Positions 5,943 through 9,419 of a stretch of 9,419 nt of DNA are shown in pieces. Source of the DNA: Candidatus Cloacimonadota bacterium (lineage in GTDB: Bacteria; Cloacimonadota; Cloacimonadia; Cloacimonadales; Cloacimonadaceae); NCBI GenBank assembly GCA_028703735.1, contig JAQVMI010000053.1:1-9419 (forward strand), given 5' to 3'. Every line of letters starts with the position of its first letter. Position 1 is the first letter of the stretch. Below the pieces are notes generated by a model. The model ran no database searches. It was given only the letters and a program-made list of their open reading frames with translations, and was not told the DNA's origin. The position numbers were made by a program, and so were the translations under genes.

Positions 5943-7217
5943 TTACTCGTTTTCATCCTTGCTGTGTCTCTTCAGCAGAACAACACAATCGTCTATGGAA
6001 GCTTTACCCATAACAATATCTTCTGCCAAAGCATAGCAAGTGGGGCTGCCACAAGCACTGCAATTCAGCCCAGGCAACAGGGTTAAAAACTCGTTTATCT
6101 TCTTCATTTTCTGAATTGCTTTTTTTATATCCTTGTCCAGTTCCATAATTGGACGGGGGGTTAAGGGTACCACTGCAAATTCACCTTCGTTGTATAATTC
6201 TTCCAGGTCTTTCACATCGATATCCTTAGTTTCGCCATCTTTGATCATTTTCTTTATCCGGCTCATAGCCACAAAGGGATTTTCCACATTCAAACACCCC
6301 CCAACGCAGCCATTGGTACAGCTTCGCAAAACTATGTAATCATACTGATCCAGGTAGTGATCTTCCACTTTGGACAATATATCCATCACGTTTTCCACGC
6401 CATTTACAGATAGAGCTCTAATATCATCGCTATCCACCAATTCTGCCTGAACTCCCGATAAAGCCCAGGTAAGCCCTTTGGGATAGGTCTCCACGGTTAA
6501 GGGTTCGTTTTGCACTTGCTTTATGATATCGCGCACCTTTCCATAAATCATTCCGGTGGAAAAAGCACCATCCTGCAGGTGTTTGTAGGCACCTTCGGGC
6601 TGATGAACTGCTGTTACATGCGCCACACAGGGAACTATCAGAAAAATACCTATCTCTGTATCCGCCAGATTTTCCCGTGCCGAGATTTTTTCGCGCAGAT
6701 AGCGGGTTAAAATACTCATCGGTGCTTCCTGATGAAACAGATTGGGAAGCAAGGCAGGATATTTAACCTGAATTAAACGTACTACGGCAGGACAATTACT
6801 GCTCAGGATAGGACGTTTTCCCCTATTTGCCCGTATGTAATCCCTAATCATAGAGATCATAAATTCTGTAACCATTGCCTCTTCTGCCACTTCATCGAAA
6901 CCAAGATGCAGAACAGCTTGTTTGGCAACTGCATAGCTGATATCTTCGGTGAATTGACCAAAGAACGATGTGGAGATAATCGCCACTTTATATTTGAAGT
7001 TTTTTATTAGATCCAGGGGATCGCTGCTGGGGATAATTGCATGAAACTGGCAAACATCCACGCAATTTCCACAGTCTATACAGCGGTTTGTGTCGATACT
7101 TGCCTTGCGATCCCGCACCCTTATGGCTTCAGTGGGGCATACCCGAACACAAGCTGTACAACCTGTACAATTATCCTCTAATATCTGAATTGCGTGAAAA
7201 TACTTTCTTTCGCCCAT
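5943..7217 (-). CDS. Divergent [FeFe]-hydrogenase-like iron-sulfur protein, putative sensor
   Basis: This 424-residue protein has three parts. Residues 15-60 carry two [4Fe-4S] motifs (C17/20/23/27 and C46/49/52/56). About 75-360 is an [FeFe]-hydrogenase large-subunit domain. The C-terminus has a Fes-type cluster motif (C386, C389, C394, C411; NCSACGSPTC). H-cluster motifs are altered: L1 reads SSNCPA instead of TSCCP, L2 reads VPCVAH instead of MPCxxK, and L3 reads LRSCTNGCVGGC. The four cysteines expected to hold the H-cluster remain (C142, C197, C300, C304). The proton-relay cysteine is N141, the conserved L2 lysine is H200 and the nearby glutamate is A203. That favours a sensory or other non-catalytic role, as proposed for divergent hydrogenase homologues. 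The PAS or kinase domain I associate with many such proteins is absent; the gene ends after the Fes motif. It starts 2 bases after the RsbW-like ATPase gene, suggesting a working pair. Confidence 0.88.
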   Translation of the reverse strand: MGERKYFHAIQILEDNCTGCTACVRVCPTEAIRVRDRKASIDTNRCIDCGNCVDVCQFHAIIPSSDPLDLIKNFKYKVAIISTSFFGQFTEDISYAVAKQAVLHLGFDEVAEEAMVTEFMISMIRDYIRANRGKRPILSSNCPAVVRLIQVKYPALLPNLFHQEAPMSILTRYLREKISARENLADTEIGIFLIVPCVAHVTAVHQPEGAYKHLQDGAFSTGMIYGKVRDIIKQVQNEPLTVETYPKGLTWALSGVQAELVDSDDIRALSVNGVENVMDILSKVEDHYLDQYDYIVLRSCTNGCVGGCLNVENPFVAMSRIKKMIKDGETKDIDVKDLEELYNEGEFAVVPLTPRPIMELDKDIKKAIQKMKKINEFLTLLPGLNCSACGSPTCYALAEDIVMGKASIDDCVVLLKRHSKDENE

Positions 7218-7219
7218 AT

Positions 7220-7711
7220 CTATCCAAAGAAAATCAAAAATTCTACCAGAGTTGGTTCACCTTTTGCCGATGATATATGCAAAGCATCGCTGTTCTTTTG
7301 AATATTTGGTAAACCGAGACCCGCTCCAAAACCAAATTCGCGCACCAGATCATCTGCCGTGGAAAAACCCGGAACCATGGCTTGATTGATATCTGCAATG
7401 CCGGGTCCGGAATCCTCAAACTTTATGTGAATCATATCATCATATATAAGGCTGGTCATTTTTCCACCGATAGAGTGCGCTGCCACATTAATCTCTGCTT
7501 CGTATGCGGCAACGGCTATGCGGCGCAATATTTCGGAATCCACACCCAAACGCTTCAGCACATTTTTTGTTTCGGAAGAACCCTTTCCGGCATTGTTAAA
7601 ATCCTTTTCAGGGATGTTAAACTCCAGGGTTACTTCTGCTTCTATATCTCTGGAAAACAGCTCTTTAAGCACGGTTTCCATTCCGGGGGCAATATTCCAG
7701 TAATCAGCCAT
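7220..7711 (-). CDS. Anti-sigma-factor / RsbW-SpoIIAB-like GHKL ATPase
   Basis: This 163-residue protein has an anti-sigma-factor serine-kinase type ATP-binding fold. The N box is YEAEINVAAHS (E73, N75, with H79), the G1 box is EDSGPGI (D100, G102, G104), and GFGAGLGLPNI (127-137) is the ATP lid. GVDSEILRRIAVAAYEAEINV is the typical lead-in helix. RsbW and SpoIIAB phosphorylate an anti-anti-sigma protein and bind a sigma factor; no STAS partner or sigma factor is visible here, so the target is unknown. About 30 N-terminal residues precede the usual family start. The gene sits 3 bases after the DRTGG stop and 2 bases before the hydrogenase-like gene. It has no SD of its own, so it is probably translationally coupled. 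The tight linkage to a hydrogenase-like protein suggests a signalling output for it. Confidence 0.85.
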   Translation of the reverse strand: MADYWNIAPGMETVLKELFSRDIEAEVTLEFNIPEKDFNNAGKGSSETKNVLKRLGVDSEILRRIAVAAYEAEINVAAHSIGGKMTSLIYDDMIHIKFEDSGPGIADINQAMVPGFSTADDLVREFGFGAGLGLPNIQKNSDALHISSAKGEPTLVEFLIFFG

Positions 7712-7714
7712 TTT

Positions 7715-8062
7715 CTAAATTTTACAGCTTCGTAAACCTGCGTTATACAGAATTCCGCTGGAGCGGAACAGGGTCATTTTAGTAGCAATAATTGGAAGCC
7801 CACGTTCTTCTGCCATCTCGATTACATCTTGTAACGGGCGTTTTCCCCGCACAAAAATAATCCCGATCACATCAATCATATCGGACAAACGGATCACCTG
7901 ATTGTTGGTGAGCCCGGTTAAAAGCAAGGTTGGTTCCTTGGTGCACATCAGGATGTCCGAAATTAGATCGGAAGCAAAAGCACACGGCACATCACGGGTC
8001 ATATCACCCTGTGTACCAAGCACTTCACCCTCCAGTAGATCGATAATATGTTGTAAAGTCAT
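7715..8062 (-). CDS. DRTGG-domain protein (first copy)
   Basis: This 115-residue protein is of the DRTGG family found alone in hydrogenase-linked clusters: LLEGEVLGTQGDMTRDVPCA, then a CAFASDLISDILMC segment, LLLTGLTNNQVIRLSDMIDV, GIIFVRGKRPLQDVIEMAEE and a closing LPIIATKMTLFRSSGILYNAGL. The fold is probably a small ligand-binding or oligomerisation module; no catalytic residues stand out. The ATG at 8062 is preceded by an in-frame TGA and has AGGA about 10 bases upstream, so the start is firm. It is the first gene of the three-gene block with the RsbW-like ATPase and the hydrogenase-like protein. No convincing consensus promoter is visible upstream. Confidence 0.8.
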   Translation of the reverse strand: MTLQHIIDLLEGEVLGTQGDMTRDVPCAFASDLISDILMCTKEPTLLLTGLTNNQVIRLSDMIDVIGIIFVRGKRPLQDVIEMAEERGLPIIATKMTLFRSSGILYNAGLRSCKI

Positions 8063-8337
8063 TCACCATAATCCTATGAATATTTAGATGCGGTCACTCT
8101 GGAATAAAACCTTGTTTTAAGTCAAGAGGAAATGTGGATTCTGCCATTATTTGGGTTATGCTCCGGGCAGATTTTTGTGGAGACTATATCATTTTTGGGG
8201 CTTCCATGCTAAATTCCCACCTAACCCCCTCGTGATTCCCTCGTGATTCCCAGGTGGGACGAGGGATTCACGAGGGAATCTCCAGAGAATCACCTTGGAT
8301 TTTTGCTGGAGGGGATATTGCTGGAGGTAGGTAACTT
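8063..8337. other. Leader/intergenic region upstream of the operon
   Basis: No ORF is credible. A TTGACT box on the minus strand (8125-8120) sits within an imperfect palindrome (CTTGTTTTAAGTCAAG, 8111-8126), but no matching -10 box lies at the right distance. The long hairpin at 8227-8276 is described separately. A short repeat, TGCTGGAGG, occurs twice near 8304 and 8319. Confidence 0.5.
8227..8276. repeat. Long imperfect hairpin built from an 11-bp tandem repeat
   Basis: CCCTCGTGATT is repeated in tandem at 8227-8237 and 8238-8248. The arm 8227-8244 pairs with 8259-8276 at 17 of 18 positions, leaving a 14-base loop. CCCACCT (8216-8222) and AGGTGGG (8252-8258) form a competing pairing. No U-tract follows on either strand, so I do not call it a terminator. 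Confidence 0.7.
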
Positions 8338-8470
8338 TTGTCATTCCGGACTTGATCCGGAATCTTGTTTTTTACAAACAATATAATGGCATTGCAGTAA
8401 TATATTAGTTAACAACATGTTATCACTGGAACAATTCTAAATTGGATTCCTGCCTTCGCAGGAATGACAA
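8338..8470. mobile_element. MITE-like element, about 133 bp, with 10-bp terminal inverted repeats
   Basis: The left end TTGTCATTCC (8338-8347) and right end GGAATGACAA (8461-8470) are exact reverse complements. Each end also forms its own hairpin: ATTCCGGA with TCCGGAAT (8343-8350 and 8356-8363), and ATTCCTGC with GCAGGAAT (8446-8453 and 8458-8465). The AT-rich interior has no coding capacity. I see no clear target-site duplication. Hairpins of this GTCATTCC..GGAAT type are common dispersed repeats in bacteria, so two independent repeats facing each other are the alternative. Confidence 0.5.
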
Positions 8471-8536
8471 GCAGAAAATATACTCTACCCACTCGTTATG
8501 AAAGAGAGCTTGAAAAGTGTGTGAATTATATCCAAA

Positions 8537-8731
8537 AGTCCCATCGGGACGGCATTTCAGATAGCACCACGACCCCGAACGCGCCACCTAAAGTCCCGTA
8601 GGGACGGCATATATGGAAGCCTAACGTTCGTAAACACGTATGATGTACGTATCTGAAATGTCGTCCCCACGGGACTCAGACAAACAATAATGGAATCACA
8701 ATAGCTATCTGAAATGACGTCCTTACAGGAC
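8537..8731. repeat. Four REP-like palindromes in inverted pairs
   Basis: Palindromes of the form GTCCC-N3-GGGAC lie at 8538-8550 (ATC), 8593-8605 (GTA) and 8663-8675 (CAC), with a variant GTCCT-TAC-AGGAC at 8719-8731. The first two are followed by GGCAT and the last two are preceded by GAAATG. CATTTCAGATAGC (8553-8565) and GCTATCTGAAATG (8704-8716) are exact reverse complements, so the four copies form two outward-mirrored pairs. Confidence 0.8.
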
Positions 8732-8744
8732 TCAGGCTGTTGAC

Positions 8745-8896
8745 AAACCCCATTATCCGGCAAATCCCGTTAGGGATGGCAGGTATTAGCGACGGATTTC
8801 AATCCGGAGAATAATGGCACAAACCCCGTTATTCGGTAAATCCCTTTAGGGATGGCAGGTATTAGCGACGGATTTCAATCCGGCGGATAAGGCACA
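8745..8896 (+). repeat. 76-bp tandem repeat carrying two palindromes per unit, two copies
   Basis: Copies at 8745-8820 and 8821-8896. Each holds ATCCC-N4-GGGAT (8764-8777; 8840-8853), then GGCAGGTATTAGCGA and a second palindrome CGGATTTCAATCCG (8793-8806; 8869-8882). Plus orientation is assigned only to distinguish it from the mirrored array at 8981-9141. Confidence 0.85.
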
Positions 8897-8911
8897 CACC
8901 CTTTGAATGGA

Positions 8912-8994
8912 GTCCCTTAGGGACGACAGGTGGTATATTCTACCTACCAAAACCTGTCACCCAAAACTAATCCCACCTGTCGTCCCGCTGGGAC
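8912..8994. repeat. Central inverted repeat joining the two arrays
   Basis: GTCCC-TTA-GGGAC (8912-8924) runs into GACAGGTGG and is mirrored by CCACCTGTC leading into GTCCC-GCT-GGGAC (8982-8994). GGACGACAGGTGG at 8921-8933 and its exact complement at 8973-8985 are the core. The centre of symmetry is near 8953. Confidence 0.8.
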
Positions 8995-9141
8995 TTCAGA
9001 ATAATTGTGGTGCATATCTTTCCGCCGGGTTAAAACCCGTCGCTAATACCTTTCGACCCGCTGGGACTTCAGAATAATTGTGGTGCATATCTTTCCGCCG
9101 GGTTAAAACCCGTCGTTATTACCTTTCGTCCCGCTGGGACT
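8981..9141 (-). repeat. 73-bp tandem repeat, 2.2 copies, mirror image of the 76-bp repeat
   Basis: Units at 8981-9053 and 9054-9126 differ at three positions by my count, and a third begins at 9127. Each starts with the GTCCCGCTGGGAC palindrome (GACCC.. in the second unit) and includes CGGGTTAAAACCCG (9026-9039; 9099-9112). Read on the minus strand the order is palindrome, AGGTATTAGCGACGG, second palindrome. That is the same order as the 76-bp repeat on the plus strand. Confidence 0.85.
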
Positions 9142-9146
9142 ACATA

Positions 9147-9195
9147 CTGTTTACAAACTGCTTATAAGCCTGTTTACAAACCAGTTTATAACTGG
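9147..9195. repeat. Short direct repeats and palindromes next to the array
   Basis: CTGTTTACAAAC is repeated at 9147-9158 and 9170-9181. Between and after them are the palindromes GCTTATAAGC (9160-9169) and CCAGTT-TAT-AACTGG (9181-9195). From 9196 to 9326 I see nothing recognisable. Confidence 0.6.
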
Positions 9196-9326
9196 TGTCG
9201 GATTATAGGCGTGGTGATTTATCCCACGTATAAATGAGTCCAAAGCCTTATTTTTTTTGATTCTCACACACCTTCGCCTGCTTTTAAACCTACTCGCCTG
9301 TCAATATTCATTTTATCCATAATATC

Positions 9327-9419
9327 CTAAAGCTCTATCACTTTCGTGCATTCTTCACCAAATTGCGAAATAACTCTAACGGCAATTTTGCTATGTTTAC
9401 GATCAGATAATTTGATTGG
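9327..9419 (-). CDS. Possible C-terminal fragment of an unrecognised protein
   Basis: The minus strand is open from the window edge to a TAG at 9327-9329, giving 30 residues that begin PIKLSDRKHSK and end GEECTKVIEL. The composition is protein-like, with alternating hydrophobic and charged residues. The same frame would continue DIMDKMNIDRR after the stop, so the stop could be the true end or a disabling mutation. I do not recognise the family, and 93 bases is too little to be sure it is coding. Confidence 0.25.
   Translation of the reverse strand, partial: PIKLSDRKHSKIAVRVISQFGEECTKVIEL

Noticed and set aside
5943..7217. Calling this gene the catalytic hydrogenase HydA
   Set aside because: The relay cysteine, L2 lysine and glutamate are missing, and the protein is shorter than bifurcating HydA proteins.
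8097..8126. Promoter or Rex-type operator upstream of the first DRTGG gene (TTGACT within CTTGTTTTAAGTCAAG)
   Set aside because: No -10 box lies at 16-18 bases, and the palindrome does not match the TTGTnAAnnnnTTnACAA Rex pattern.
8557..8763. Minus-strand ORF of 68 codons
   Set aside because: It lies across the palindromic repeats, its translation has no family features, and no SD precedes it.
8745..9141. CRISPR-like array
   Set aside because: The repeats are tandem 73-76-bp units with the whole unit conserved. There are no unique spacers and no cas genes.

Overview
The window looks like a piece of an anaerobic bacterial chromosome. Every convincing gene lies on the minus strand, so the operon reads from right to left. 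The gene content is an [FeFe]-hydrogenase / NADH-linked electron-transfer locus: NuoE-like, NuoF-like and [2Fe-2S] thioredoxin-fold proteins with a regulatory-looking set of ATPases, DRTGG proteins and a PHP protein. This set is known from Thermotogales, Clostridia and other fermentative or syntrophic anaerobes. Moderate GC content and intergenic regions full of short palindromic repeats make me think of Cloacimonadota or a related FCB-group anaerobe. That is an impression, not an identification.

Layout in transcription order. (1) 9419-9327: a possible 3' end of an unrecognised minus-strand ORF. (2) 9326-8063: about 1.26 kb without a convincing gene. It holds a cluster of GTCCC-N3-GGGAC palindromes arranged as two short tandem arrays in opposite orientation (8537-9141), a MITE-like element with 10-bp terminal inverted repeats (8338-8470) and a long hairpin (8227-8276). 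(3) 8062-5943: a tight three-gene block of DRTGG protein, RsbW/SpoIIAB-like ATPase and a divergent [FeFe]-hydrogenase-like iron-sulfur protein. (4) 5942-5477: a 466-bp gap with two further repeat families. (5) 5476-4391: a second DRTGG protein and a PHP-domain protein. (6) 4330 to the left edge: NuoE/HydC-like protein, second HATPase, cysteine-free [2Fe-2S]-fold protein, full-length NuoF/HydB-like protein, second NuoE/HydC-like protein, and the start of a second NuoF-like protein that runs off the window.

How the genes may work together (inference from family knowledge): the NuoE and NuoF proteins resemble HydC and HydB of bifurcating hydrogenases. These pass electrons between NAD(H), FMN, iron-sulfur clusters and a partner such as HydA. 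No catalytic HydA with intact active-site motifs is in the window; it may lie beyond the left edge. The hydrogenase-like protein at 5943-7217 keeps the four predicted H-cluster cysteines but has lost the proton-relay cysteine and the conserved lysine. A redox or H2 sensor that signals through the adjacent ATPase and DRTGG proteins is therefore plausible.

The most unusual points are this altered hydrogenase homologue in a sensor-like cassette, two thioredoxin-fold domains that have lost their [2Fe-2S] ligands (one stand-alone protein with no cysteine at all, and the N-terminus of the second NuoF), and the mirror-image palindrome array upstream of the operon.
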